Positions 1 through 11,957 are shown, numbered from the stretch's first letter. The stretch is DNA of 64,000 nucleotides from Malurus cyaneus samueli (GCA_009741485.1 CM019229.1:1387440-1451439), one strand, 5' to 3'. Notes: generated from the letters alone by a model not told the origin. A program made the numbers and translations.

Positions 1-54
1 GAGAGGAAGGTAGAGGAGAGGAGAGGAGAGGAGAGGAGAGAGAGGAGAGGAGAA
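1..54. repeat. GA-rich microsatellite (GAGAG/GGAGA)n
   Basis: Tandem GAGAGGAGAG units at the left edge of the window, so its full length is unknown. Confidence 0.9.
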
Positions 55-1585
55 GCTTCAGGTTTCTCTCAATCACAATGACTTCTCCACCATTTTTAGC
101 ACACCCAGTGCCTACACCTGTCCTACAAGCCCACTTGTCTCCCTCAGACTGAAGGAGCTCCGTGAAGTCCTTGAAGTGGGTCCTTCACACTGTTTGGAGG
201 CTGAAAGGAGAGGGGCATGGAGAGAATGTCAGGCCACCTGGAAAGGATGCCCTTGGACGTGTTCATCAAGGCTTCTGAGCTCCTGGGAAAAAACATCCAT
301 AAATTGGGATGGATTGGGTCAAAGGACCAGCTGCACTGAAGGAAGAGCTCCCAGCAGCGGGATGTACAAGGGCGTTTGAACAAGTCCCAGCCAAAGGCAG
401 AATCTTTGCATTTTTGCAGTCGAAAACAGTAGGAAAGAAAATTCACAGAGGCATCAAGGAGGTGACAAAACAGCTGTGATTTGCTCCTCTTTCCAAGGCT
501 GAATCTGTTACTATTTTAGGAATAAATTCACGAGCAGGGTGGGCAGATCCATATTGATCTTAATCCCCCAGATTAAGGGCAGCAGAGAGGACAGAGCAGC
601 CCTGCAGAGAGTGAGGGCTAAAACCTGCTCCAGCCAGGGCTGGAAAATGCAGATTACTCCTTCCTCAGCAGGAATAAACGCCACATTCTTCTTCTCTTTG
701 CTAAGTTCTGTATAAACAGAACAAAAATACGTTGTAGAGAAATGACCTTTCCTCAAATGGAACAAGAAAGGCATGGTCAGGTCTCTGCTCTTTCCTGGTA
801 AAAAGGTCGAAAAATATTTTAAGAACCACGGAAAGAACGGAAATGTGGCTGTGGAAATCCAAGTGGTGTAGGAAACAATAGCGTGGATCAGGTCATCCCC
901 TGCAAGAACAGGGAGAAAATGGCAGGGATTCAAGAGCTCTGGATCTTGGTTTCCTCTCCTGTCATTAGTGAAGGAGGAGCACGCTCTCAGTAAATGAACT
1001 GGGGGGGAATGAGAGACCCCAACACCGTCCCTGGGGTCACAGAGGGATTTGGGGCCGTGTGGATTCCTCCAGGATGAGATAAATCCATGGGAAGTGGCTC
1101 TAGCCAGCAAGCCCTGATGTTTGGGGGATGCAGCTCTGCCTGTTCCCCGGGAGGGATTTTGGGGGTCACTGGGGGCTTTATCCCTCCCCTCTATTAATGA
1201 ACCCACGTTTAATTACTGCACATTAGGTAATTGCACACGCTCAGCAGCCTCTGGTTGTCATCTGTCCCCAGCACTCCCTCCAGGATTCGGGATTTTGGGC
1301 TGACAGACAGAGACCAACTGTCCGGAAGTCTCCCACACAGAGCATTTGCCAGGGATTTACACAAAATTTTAAAAGCCCGGTTCCAAGAAGAGCTCTGATT
1401 TCTGCAGAAATGTTGAAAAATTGGGAGGGGAAGCTATTTTTCTACTGAGCAAAGGGAAAAAAAATGTAGGTATTTCCACGGTAATTTTCTTTAGAAATTT
1501 CTACAGCCATCTCTGGAATTTTTCAAAAGCATTTTTCTGGGCCCTGTGTGTTATGGGGTCGCAGTTTCTCCAGCTGAGTTGCCTG
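55..1585. other. Intergenic sequence, no gene seen
   Basis: No open frame with family resemblance and no recognisable repeat. A short homeobox-like AT patch at 1,190-1,250 (TTTAATTACTGC, GGTAATTGC) stands out and could be conserved regulatory DNA. Confidence 0.5.
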
Positions 1586-1748
1586 GCACAGGGTGCCCAG
1601 AAAGCTGTGGCTGCCCCCTGGATCCTGGCAGTGCCCAAGGCCAGGCTGGACATTGGGGCTGGGAGCAGCCTGGGATGGTGGGAGCTGTCCCTGCCATGGC
1701 AGGGGTGGGCTGAGCTGTTCCTTAAAAACCTTTCCAGCCCCAACCAGG
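1586..1748 (+). repeat. CR1 LINE 3' fragment
   Basis: Contains GGCACAGGGTGCCCAGA, CCATGGCAGGGGTGGG and a CCTTTCCAGCCCCAACCA end, the typical 3' part of an avian CR1 in forward orientation, heavily 5' truncated. Confidence 0.8.
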
Positions 1749-2138
1749 GCAGAGAGAGGAGTCTCATCCCCATAAAAACAGGGGATCCCTTCATGCCAGG
1801 CCTCCTTTCCCCAGGAATGGCATCATTCCCTCACTGGCCCGTTCCCACACAGATTTGGGCCAAAACTGTCGAGCCCAAGATGCCTCCACTGCGCTCCCCT
1901 GCAGCCCAAGCTCCCCAGCTCTCATTTCATCCTCTGGCTGTCCCTGCTGGAAGCTTTCCTTTCCCTCCCTCAGTTCCCTGGTTATTCCCAGCCCCAATAT
2001 TCCCAGCCCAGCTGTCCTTTTGAGCTGCAGGAAGGCAAATTTGGGACTCACGAGCCAGAGAACAGATGGCAGAGCCTGGGTGAATGGAATCCTCTGCCAC
2101 TGAGAGCTGAACCCCACCCCAGCGCCCTGCGGAGAGGG

Positions 2139-2728
2139 ATTGACCGGGCAGTGATTGATTGATTGATTGATCGGGCAGGGACTGATTGATCGGGCAGTGA
2201 TTGATTGATTGATTGATCGGGCAGGGACTGATTGATCGGGCAGTGATTGATTGACCAGACTGCAATGGACAGGGCAGGGATTGATTGACAGGGCAGGGAT
2301 TGACAGGGCAGGATTGATTGACAGGGCAGGGATTGATTGATCAGGCGGGGATTGACAGGGCAGGGATTGATTGATCGGGCAGGGATTAATTGATTGGGCA
2401 GGGATTGACCAGGCAGGGATTGATTGATCAGGCAGGGATTGATTGACCGGGCAGTGATTGATTGAATTGATTGATTGATTGATTGATTGATTGATGCGGG
2501 CAGGGATTGACTGGGCAGTGATTAATTGACCAGGCAGGATTGATTGACGGAGAGATGCAGGCAGGATTGATCAGGCAGGGATTGATTGACGGGCAGGGAT
2601 TGATTGACGGGAGGGATGATTGACAGGGCAGGGATTGACAGGGCAGGGATTGATTGATCAGGCAGTGATTGACAGGGCAGGGATTGATCAGGCAGGGATT
2701 GACAGGGCCGTGATTGACCAGGCAGCAG
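2139..2728. repeat. GATT/GGCAGG minisatellite
   Basis: About 590 bases of variable units built from runs of GATT and the block GGGCAGGGATTGA, interrupted by GATCAGGC and GATCGGGC variants. A pure (GATT)n run lies at 2,466-2,493. Long frames read across it on the minus strand are repeat artefacts rich in Asn, Gln, Ser, Pro and Leu. Confidence 0.92.
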
Positions 2729-2729
2729 G

Positions 2730-3385
2730 GGCTGGGGCCAGGCTGGCATATGGGCAAACCCTCTGCTCAGGGGGGATGAGGGGAGCCCCAGCTGCTCATA
2801 GGGAGCTCTGCACCTGCCAGCCCCATCAATCTGTCACCAGCGCAGCAGGGCAGCCCCTCCCGGGCTCTGTGCACTCCTGCCTGCAGAAAATGTGCCCAGA
2901 AAGGATTAAAGTGAGGCCACGCTCCATAAATCGATCCCATCCCTGCAGTGAGTCAGCATCCAATCCCCCAAAGGGACATTTCCTAAGAACCCGAGAAGGG
3001 AATGAACTGCCAGGTTAAAATGCCACGTTTATCACACTGAGGGAGAGGCTCCCCTGCTTCCTACGTGATTTCAGATAAATTAGAAGCCCATCTGCTGTGT
3101 TTGGTTCCAAGAGATTAATTACTTCCAAGGGTGACGAGTTTTTACAACAATGTAATTATCGAGCTAATAATAAAGGCAGAGGTGGGGCCTCCAATGAGAG
3201 TGAATCGCTGCCACTCCAGAGCCGGCAGCTGGGGGTTCCTGCAGTCCCATGGGACTCCTGCCCGAAGCTTCCAGGAGAGGGATGCACATTGATAACTGTG
3301 GCAGCACACTGCACCATGCTCAGAATGGACTCTCAGAGGGAGCTGGGGCTGAGAAACCTCAAATCCTGGGCTGAGCCCCCTCAGG
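2730..3385. other. Unique intergenic sequence with AT-rich conserved-looking block
   Basis: No gene seen. At 3,015-3,205 there are several TAAT-type sites (GAGATTAATTACTTCC, TGTAATTATCGAGCTAATAA) in a locally AT-rich, non-repetitive block, as is typical of conserved non-coding elements. Confidence 0.4.
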
Positions 3386-3921
3386 GAAATTGCCCCCTCA
3401 GGTGAGACTCCACCTGCAGAGCTGCCCCAGCCTGGGATCTGGCACAGGGAAGACTGGAGCTGCTGGAGAGAGCCAGGGAGGCCATGGGATGCTCCAAGGG
3501 CTGGAGCCCCTCTGCTCTGGAGCCAGGCTGGGAAGAGCGGGGTGCTCACCTGGAGAGGAGAAGGCCTCAGGGAGAACTCAGAGCCCCTTCCAGGGCCTAA
3601 AGGGGCTCCAGGAGAGTGGAGAGGGACTGGGAACAAGGGATGGAGAGACAGGACACAGGGAATGGCTTCCACTGCCAGAGGGCAGGGATGGATGGGATAT
3701 TGGGAAGGAATTGCTCCCTGGGAGGGTGGGAAGGCCCTGGCACAGGGTGCCCAGAGAAGCTGTGGCTGCCCCTGGATCCCTGGCAGCTCCAAGGCAGGCT
3801 GGACATTGGGGCTGGAGCAGCTGGGACAGTGGAGGTGTCCTGCCATGGCAGGGGGGTGGAATGAGCTGGCCATTAAGATCCTTTCCAGTCCAAAACCATT
3901 CTGGATTTTGCGATTCCGTGA
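3386..3921 (+). repeat. CR1 LINE fragment, about 535 bp
   Basis: Begins in the GTGAGACTCCACCTGCAGAG segment and runs to the 3' end, GATCCTTTCCAGTCCAAAACCATTCTGG. Forward orientation. It matches the reversed copies at 12.8, 34.3 and 41.3 kb base for base over long stretches. Confidence 0.9.
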
Positions 3922-5210
3922 AAAAGTGCTGCTCTGTATCAGAAAGAATTGGGTTGGCTTAATAATAAAACAAAAAGAAATGCTGCTGACTTCAAAGAAG
4001 GAAAGGAGAGGCTGAACTGTCCTGCAGCACTTGTTATCAGAGATACAGGGACCCCAGTGACAGGGAAAAGTAATTCCCATTCTGCTTTCCAGGAAATCCT
4101 GCTGCAAAGTGTCATTTTCCTCTCGGGGAACCTGCTTTGTTGGGAAGCTTCCATGGCATTCTGCAAGGAAACCCTTACCCCTGAACTCTCCCTTTCCCTC
4201 TGATGTGTCCAAGTGGCTCCTCCAAGCGATGCTGCAGCTGCACCAGGCAGGGCAAGGACCACGAGGGCTTTCTGGAGTGTCCAAATAATATTTCTGCCAC
4301 TTCTAAAAATACCCAGAGCCATGGAGACAGCTCAGCCCCACTCAGCCAAGTGTTTCTGCGCTGGCTGCACCATTGTGAAGGACACAGGGCTCTCCATGTG
4401 CAGGCCAAGGGCTTTTTTCCCACATAGCTCATGGCCAGAGAAGTGATGAATCAGGGTTTGGGCTGATTTATCTCTATTTCAGCTTCTCCTAACTGTATTT
4501 TCTATTTCAAGCATCCAGTGTCATTCAGGAAAATCTTGTAGGTGTCCAAAGGCACCGTGACTCACACTGTGGCTCTCCCATGAACAGTTCTCGCTCGGAT
4601 TTTGGGATCCTGGCTTGCAGTGTGGCTCTCTGGGCCATGACTGGGGAAAGGAAAATGCTCGGTTTCCTGTGAGTCAGCCCCCACACTGTGGTTTGTGCTG
4701 TCATTATTAACACATCTCCTGGAGTCATTTCAATCCACTAGCTGATGATAATGGTTTTAATAATGGGTTTAGGTGTTAAGTCCTGTCCTCCAGGGAGTCT
4801 CTTCTTTTAATTTGTCAAGGCTCAGTGAAATCCAGAGCCCTGGAAGCCAATGATCTCCTCTGAGGAGGACACGGGTTCACACCACACGTGTTCCCTCCTT
4901 CCCAAGGTGCTGGCTCCTGGATCTGGCCCCTCTGTTTTGGGAAGTTCTGTTTTTTGGGAAGATGTTTTGGGAAGGCTGATGGTGAGGACAGGGATAGTCA
5001 CCAAACACACCCAGAGGAACCCAGGACAGCAGAGCCTGTGAGATGGGAAACCTGGCTGCTGCAGCCACCCTGCTGGGCTGTAGGGTCCCTCAGTCCCATG
5101 GATAAAAGGCATGATAAAAGACTGAAGGTCAGGGAAGAGGGAGAAGGAAGAATTATGACAAGCGAATAGGAGAAGAAGAATGAGGGATATTAATTTATAA
5201 TAATAATAAA
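3922..5210. other. Intergenic sequence without recognised gene
   Basis: Mostly unique. The block 4,690-4,800 (CATTATTAACACATC, GATGATAATGGTTTTAATAA) is AT-rich and may be regulatory. 5,030-5,120 is related to 6,430-6,505. Confidence 0.4.
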
Positions 5211-5213
5211 TAG

Positions 5214-5434
5214 TAATGAGGAGGAGAGAAGGAGAAAGAGAAGAAAAGGAGAGGAAGAGGGGAGAGAAGGAAGAGGAGAAGGAGAGAGGAGAGGAGAAGA
5301 GGAGAAGGAGAAGGAGAAGTGAGAAGGGAGATAGGAGGAAGGAGAAGGAGAAGGAGAAGGAGAAGGAGAAGGAGAAGGAGAAGGAGAAGGAGAAGGAGAA
5401 GGAGAAGGAGAAGGAGAAGGAGAAGGAGAAGAAC
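5214..5434. repeat. Polypurine microsatellite, mainly (GGAGAA)n
   Basis: Imperfect GA-rich sequence followed by an almost pure GGAGAA array from about 5,337 to 5,432. The strand is nearly all purine for more than 200 bases, a composition able to form triplex (H-DNA). Confidence 0.95.
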
Positions 5435-6524
5435 AGTGAGAGCAGCCAAAGAACAAGAACCCAGGACAGACAGGAGGAAAGTGCATGGTTGAAAAGTGGA
5501 GTCAGGCATTGGGTGTAGTTCACCCTCTCCAAGGATACCCTCCCACCCTGCAGGGTGCCCCTGAACTCAGGGATGAACATCAGACCCTTGCCCAGCCCTC
5601 ATGGCCAGGTCCCTCAGCTCTGCTTATGTCACCAGCTGTGTCCCCCATCCCTGGAGGGAAGGAGATTCCTCACAAAGGATCCCAACATGAGAGGCTGGGA
5701 CCCAAAAATCCACCCCCAGGTCAGGTTTTTCATCCCCAAATCTTCCTCTCCATCCAACCCCAGGGCAACCTGCTGCTCCCAGTCCCGGGTATTACAAAGA
5801 CTCCTTTCCCTTAGCCTTCAGCACACCCACAGGGTGATGCTGAGGGGGAGGATTTGCTGCAGAAGTTGGTCCTGCACCCCTGAGAGAGGTTTCCTGCTGT
5901 CTCTGGAAAGACTCAAGGAAAACAGACAAAAATATCTCCTTGTGCATCTGATCTTGAATGGAGCACAGGCTGCTTGAGCCAGGAAAAGTCATCATGGGCA
6001 TATCCTGGGGAAAAAAATGCCAAATTCATCCTGGCACCCACTCCCAGTCCACAGAGAAAGAGAATTGCAGGAAGGCAGAGTTCACCTCTTTCTGTCCTGG
6101 ACACCCTGAGGGGATCCCACATTCCTGATCCCACCTTCGCTATGGACAGATCAACTCTGCCCAGAGCCTGCCTGGGCTCCTGGGGCTGGGGCTGCTGGGT
6201 TTTGGGGGCTCCAGACTGAGCCCTGGGAGCTGCTGATGGAAACTAGTCCAGCCCAGCCAGGGGGGCCAGGCACAGGGGGTGGCTCTGGCCAGGGATGGTG
6301 TCCTGGCCCTGGGGCTGCTCCTGCTCCTACAGTCCTGTCTGTGCCCTACAGGAGCCCTCAGGCAGAAGCCAAGATTTTGGCCAACCTCTCATGAGGGAGG
6401 TGAAGGCTGGAATATCCCTTGGAGCAGTGTGAGACAGGACTCCTGGCTGCTGCAGCCACCCTGGTGGGGTGCAGGGTCCCTCAGCCCCAGAGATAAAAGA
6501 CATTTCTGCATTTCTTCTTTTTGT

Positions 6525-6832
6525 TTCTGCTCCTTCTCCTTCTCCTTCTCCTTCTCCTTCTCCTTCTCCTTCTCCTTCTCCTTCTCCTTCTCCTTCTCCT
6601 TCTCCGTCTTCTTCCTCTTTTCTTCTCCTTCTTCTCCTCCTTCAAATTTATATTTTCTCATTTCCTCCTCTTCTTCTTTCTTCATCTTCACCTTCATCTT
6701 CATCTTCATCTTCATCTTCATCTTCATCTTCATCTTCATCTTCTTCATCTTCATCCTCTTCCTTTCCTCCTCTCTCCTCCTCCTCCTCTCTCCTCCTCTC
6801 CTCCCTCCTCCTTCTCCTTTCCTCTCCTCCTT
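6525..6832. repeat. Polypyrimidine microsatellites (TTCTCC)n and (TTCATC)n
   Basis: A pure TTCTCC array at about 6,530-6,606 is followed by CTTCTCCT-type sequence, a TTCATC array (6,684-6,750) and CTCCTC repeats to 6,832. The first array is the exact complement of the one at 5.34-5.43 kb. Confidence 0.95.
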
Positions 6833-6953
6833 CAGTCCAGGGGACTGTCCAGACTGTGGCTCTGCCCTCCCACAGCCCCACAGCTCCTCCAGGGTCCTGC
6901 CCACAGGGGACAGAGAGGCTCAGCTGTGCCCGTGGGTCTCTCCCAGCCCCTGT

Positions 6954-7758
6954 TGTCTTGGGCTGATTTTATGATAACACTTATTCCTATATTCTTCGTT
7001 GTTGCCAAAAATTCTTGTGTTTAAACTGACCCAGAAGAAGGGGCAGGGGCAGCTGGGAAGGCAACGCGGGCAGTTAAAAGCCAAGGCAGTGCAGGCAGTG
7101 AAAAGCCGGGCTGCGCGCACTGGTGTTGGGAGCTCTGGTGAGAACTCACCTCGCTGTGTGTGCTTAGCTAGCTCGGGTTTGTTAGCTTGGGCAAACAACT
7201 CTCCCTGGACTGCCACCCCTTCCACGGCTCCTGTGATTTTCTTCTGGAGCGGATCGGCGGCGCTTCGGTCCAAAAACCAAGAGGCAAACGCCGACCAGCC
7301 AGGGGGCCGGCAGGGACAAACCATGCTGCTCCATCTCATCCCGGACTCCGGAGGAGCCAGACTGGCAACAGAAAAGCACACTGAGCCCTCTGTTTCATCC
7401 ACAGTGAGGAGAGGACTGCCACCAGGTTCCCACTGTTGCCCAAGCGGCCACGTGGAGCTTTTCTTTTGTTTCTTTTTTTTCTCTGGAGACAGGAGCCATG
7501 CCATCTTTTCTCCGCACCACGTGCCAAGCGGCTGTGGGGGGAGGGGGCAGCGTACATTCCTGAGTTTTAAATCTCTAACAGTTACTCAGTTTCTTTAATC
7601 TGTGTCCTGAGGGCACCTTGTTTTGTTAATAAACTATTTTCACATTCACCCAAGCTCCTGTTTCATATTGGTGGGAAAAAATTATCAAACTTTCCACTTC
7701 AGAGGAAACATTTATCCTGTAACATTTCTCTCTGAAAACATTGTCTCAAACCAAGACA
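6954..7758. mobile_element. Solo-LTR-like endogenous retrovirus remnant, 805 bp
   Basis: Termini TGTCTTGG...CCAAGACA are inverted repeats with TG/CA ends, flanked on both sides by the 5-bp direct repeat CCTGT (6,949-6,953 and 7,759-7,763). A 5-bp target-site duplication suits ERVL-type or similar integration. An AATAAA lies at 7,629-7,634 on the plus strand, but the minus-strand start TGTCTTGGTTTGAGA resembles passerine LTR starts, so orientation is left open. No gag, pol or env frame is present. Confidence 0.72.
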
Positions 7759-7763
7759 CCTGT

Positions 7764-10700
7764 TGAGTGGGATGGGGCCTTCTCAGGTGTCTCAGGGCAG
7801 CCAGGAATGGTGCCACAGGAAGGGCTGTGAGTGTGACCAGGGCTCTGAACCCCATAGAAGAGCCTGGAGCTGTTTGTGATGCATTACTGCAGGAAAGGGC
7901 AAATCAGGATGGAAACCGATAGTGAACAAGGATTTAGGATCTAAATACAGAGCAAATGCTTGATTTAAGGGTAAAGAATGTGAGATCAGAGCTTAGACCC
8001 ACAGAGACCATCCTGAAAGGGTCACCCAGAGCAAACACCTTGTGTGCAGTGAGGACAATTCTCCCCTTTAATAATCAGGGGGAAGCTCAGAGCAGGATGA
8101 TGGATTTTCCTGGAGATCCTCTACCCCAGCTCCTTGTGCTTCCTCAGTGGGTTTAACCCACCATATTGCCAGCAGAGAATGGCCCCCAAGTGTCCACCAT
8201 GGCCGGTGCCCAGCCTGTGAGCTCTCACATCCTTGGCCAGCTCTGCTCTCCCATGGGCAATGTTTCACTGACACAGGAAAAGGGAAAAAGGCAAAGAACT
8301 CTCACCAGCTGTCATTGGGACAGGAGAAAAAGGGGTCACAGCAGCCTGGTGGCCCTTACAGGATCCCCTCCAGCTCTCACCTGCTCACAGCAGTTACAGC
8401 TGGCTCACCTGGTGGGAGCAGGAGGGATGGAGCAGGTCCCCACATGGATGGGACATGACTTACGTGTTGTGCTGAGGAGGGACAGATGGGAGAGGCTTGG
8501 GGGGGAATGTTCTGGTTGTAAGAAACTGGGACAGACCTTAACAGACTTGTCAAGGAGTTTTGGCGAGAAGTTTGACTTTGAACTTCCTTTTTAAAAATAA
8601 GAAGTGGCCTACATAGGACTGAGTTTAAAATTATGCAAGTATCCCCCGGTAATGTATAGAGCAGCAGAAAACCCCAGAATAGCATCAGAGAGGGATTTGT
8701 GCCCTCAGCAGAGACCATCTGCAGAGGAGAAACTGAGCTCCTTCAGAAAATCCATGTTGGGTCACTGGGAAAGGAGAGATTTTGGTGTCGCATCAAGGAC
8801 ACGAGGCTGGGTGTTCAGAGAAATCTGTGGGTGTGCTTGAGTTAAATCTCCTGTAGGGCAGCTCCTCGGCCACACTGAGGCACAGCTGAGGTCCAGAATG
8901 ATGGTGGAGGAGCTGGCCAAAGCCAGAGTGTGGACAGAGCCCATCCAGCACCTCTGGAGGATGCAGGGTCAGGATGTGCCCACAGGCAAAGCACCCTGGA
9001 GAAGCATCCTTGGTCCATGGGAGCATCCTTGGCCTGAGGAGCATCCTTGGCCCATGGGAGCCTGTCTGAGCACCATCCCCACACCAGGAGCTCATCCCAT
9101 GCCCAGCAATTGAGGCAGCTGGGCAGAAATTGCCGTGGGCTGGGTTCTCCAGCCTCCCCTCCCTTTTTCCTGCCCTGGGAGGGGACAGTCCCACCCCTTG
9201 CCAGCACAGGAACTGACTGCAAGCTTCTCTCTGCCCTATAAGCGCCTGCCCCAGGCAGGACCTGCCCCTGGGTTCCTCCCAGAGCTGTGGGGGAGGAACC
9301 AAAGCCCACAGGGGCTCTGGAGATAAAGGATATCCCTCATTTGGGAGGTTTAGAAAAGAAACAATGCAGCTCTCAGGGCCACCTGCTCTTGCTCATAACA
9401 AATCCAGATTCATTTCCCTCATGGCACTGGGACACAGGGCGTGGCTCTCCTTGGGCTGGTGCCTTCTGTGGAGGTGAATCTGTGCAGAGCCCATCTAAAG
9501 CTGTGCTTGCTGAACATTCACCAGGACCTTGGGGCTGTCCAAGCCAGTGGGCAGCCAAAGGATGCTGAAAACATCCCTGAGCCAAAAGCCAGAGTGTTCT
9601 CCCCATGGTATTTGTTTTCCCCATTATTTTTGTCACTGGATATAAAAGTGGCTTCTGTTTGTCTGGGACGAGTTATCAGTGCTGGATTTGTCTCAAGGAC
9701 TCCTCATCCTTGCAGTGCCTCCCTTCCTCTCATTTTTCAAACCATGACCCCCTGCAAAGTGCCCTGGTTTGTGTAAGGGTGGTCCTGGAGCCCGGGGATG
9801 AGGACAGGGCTGGGCACCATCCTTGGATCCACAGATTTTGGCACAGCTCCACCTTGGCCAGCACCTCTGGCTGTCCCCCAGCTTGGCCAGGAGCTGGACA
9901 GACTCTGAGTCCCCTCCAGGTGTCTGAATGTGAGGCTGAATAAAGATGAACAGGCTTGATAAGTCAAGGAGGATTTTTCACTCCCTGCATCTTCCCACAG
10001 GAGGGAAGGACAAAGGAGGAGCACGAGCAGCTCCACAGACAAATTCATGGAATTTCAGCCACTCCTTTGGACTCAGCCTGGGCTAAGCTCAGCTCTGGGT
10101 GATGTTTGTTGGGTTCAGGGCAGAGCTGGGTGTCTGTGCTGGGAGCTGGGGAACATCTCCAGTGACACCCAGGAAAGGCCAGCTGCTCACACTTCAGCCT
10201 GGTTTGGTATTTGGGGTACCCTAAAGGGGCTCATGTGGGTCTGGGGGATCTCCCAGCCCTGAGCAGATGGCCCAGGCTCCCTGGAGCACCAGGTACTGGT
10301 GTTGGGCAGCCAAATACCCCAGTTCAGTGCCCCTGACCCACCAGTTGAGAGCCAACAGCCTCCAGCTGGGGTCTGCAGCAAGGCCCTTGGGTGGCTGAGT
10401 GCCAGACCCTGCTCAGGGCCACAGAGAGGGGCTGAAATCCTGGCTCCACTGAAATCCATGGCAACATTCCCATCCTTTCCATGGCCGTGGTCCCCCAGCC
10501 CACGAACGGTGCTCCCAGTGCTCGGCTCCAGGTTCCCAGCAGCACTGAGCTGCCCCAGGAGCTTCCCCAGGGTGCCAGGGCAGCTCTGCTCCCTGCACAG
10601 GCTCCGGGCCCCCTTCCCCAACCACTCCCCCCAGGACACCTGGCAGTGTCCCAAAGGCATTGCAGTCCTCACTGTTCGTGTCCAGCTCTCAGACCCACGG

Positions 10701-11050
10701 GATCCAGCAGAGAACGACCCCCAGAACCTCCTACAGCAAAGGGGCATTTTGAACCTGGGGCTGCATTGGTGCTGCTCAGACTGGAGAGGATCCACCTCAG
10801 GGATGGGCCAAGGCTGCCTTGGTTACACCAAAACCTCTCCTGCCTTGTGCCTCCGGCAAAATCCACCTGGAAAAATCACCCTGGAGGCTGGGCTGACCAG
10901 GGATGGGATGGGCTGGGCTGACCAGGGTGGAGCTGGGCTGACCAGGGATGGGCTGTGCCTGTTTCTCTTCCCACAGGTGGGCTCGGGAAACCAAACATGT
11001 AGAGACCCCCTCGGAGTGGCCAAAGCAAACAGATCCCTCTGGGCAAGAGC
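7764..11050. other. Intergenic sequence, no gene seen
   Basis: Mixed unique sequence. Small direct repeats only: three copies of GAGCATCCTTGGCCCATGGG at 9,000-9,062, and GGGCTGACCAGGG units at 10,886-10,955. Open frames here have no family features. Confidence 0.5.
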
Positions 11051-11058
11051 TCTGCTCA

Positions 11059-11510
11059 GAATGCATCAATAAATATATAAATAAATAAACAATAAAATAA
11101 TAATAAATCATGAACAAATATATTAATAAATATATCAATATCAATAACACATTGATGACTGTATCAATAAATTTATTAATAAAAATATAGATAAATGTAT
11201 CAATAATATATCAATAAATACATTATTTAATGTATTAATGAATATGTCAATAAATACATCAATAAACATATCAATAAATATATTAATAAACTTATCACTA
11301 AATGTATCAATCAATACATAAATAAATGCATCAATAATATACTGATAAATTATATAGAAATAACAATAAATAATCAATAAACTATCAATACACAATAAAA
11401 TTATCAATAAACATTGTTAAATACATCAATAAATACATCAATAAATATATCAATAAATATATCGATCAATACATCAATAAATACATCAATACATAAATAT
11501 ATAAACATGG
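11059..11510. repeat. AT-rich tandem array, (ATCAATAAATA)n-like
   Basis: About 450 bases of diverged units around ATCAATAAATAC/ATATCAATAAAT, with almost no G or C. It is the most AT-rich segment of the window and contains dozens of AATAAA hexamers, which are a by-product of the repeat. Confidence 0.92.
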
Positions 11511-11734
11511 TATGGCCAAATTAGCAAGGAGCATTTCTAGATGCAAACCCTGCCACGGGGCCAGACCTCTCCAGAGCCAGCCAGGGGCTCTTTGGATGCT
11601 GTCAGGTTTGATTGCTCTGCCAGGCTGATTTACAGCCACTCCTTGTGCAGTGTGGCCCCTGCTCAGGCCTTGTGTGGGGCTGAATCCAGTGGGGACTGAG
11701 GGATGGACACCATCCTTTTTCCACTAGATGCAAA

Positions 11735-11957
11735 CCCAGCAGAGGAGCTCTCAACCCTCCTCTTAGGGGGGAAAAATAATAGTCCTAATACAAGAAAATT
11801 TTAAAATCAACCCAGCAGAGGAGATCCCAACCCTTCTCTTAGGGGAAAAAATAGTTGTAATAGAAGAAATTTTTAAAATCAAGCCAGCAGAGGAGATCTC
11901 AACACTTCACTTAAGGAAAAGAAAAAAAATATGATACAAGAAATGTGTGAAATCCTC
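11735..11957 (+). repeat. Three tandem copies of a roughly 70-bp unit
   Basis: Each copy has AGCAGAGGAG, then CTTAGGGG-type sequence, an A-rich stretch, and TACAAGAAA/TAGAAGAAA followed by TTTAAAATCAA. The three copies begin near 11,735, 11,813 and 11,883, and the last is the most diverged. Confidence 0.8.

Noticed and set aside
1927..2757. Minus-strand frames rich in NQSLPGQS repeats
   Set aside because: They are translations of the GATT/GGCAGG minisatellite. Several frames are open at once and no domain is visible.
4822..7024. Long frames of poly-Ser/Phe, Leu, Lys-Glu or Ser-Pro
   Set aside because: Produced by the GGAGAA, TTCTCC and TTCATC arrays. All frames are open because the repeats lack stops.
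9600..9680. TATA-like GATATAAAAGTGG as a promoter
   Set aside because: No gene, CpG block or initiator context downstream. Such a motif is expected by chance in 64 kb.
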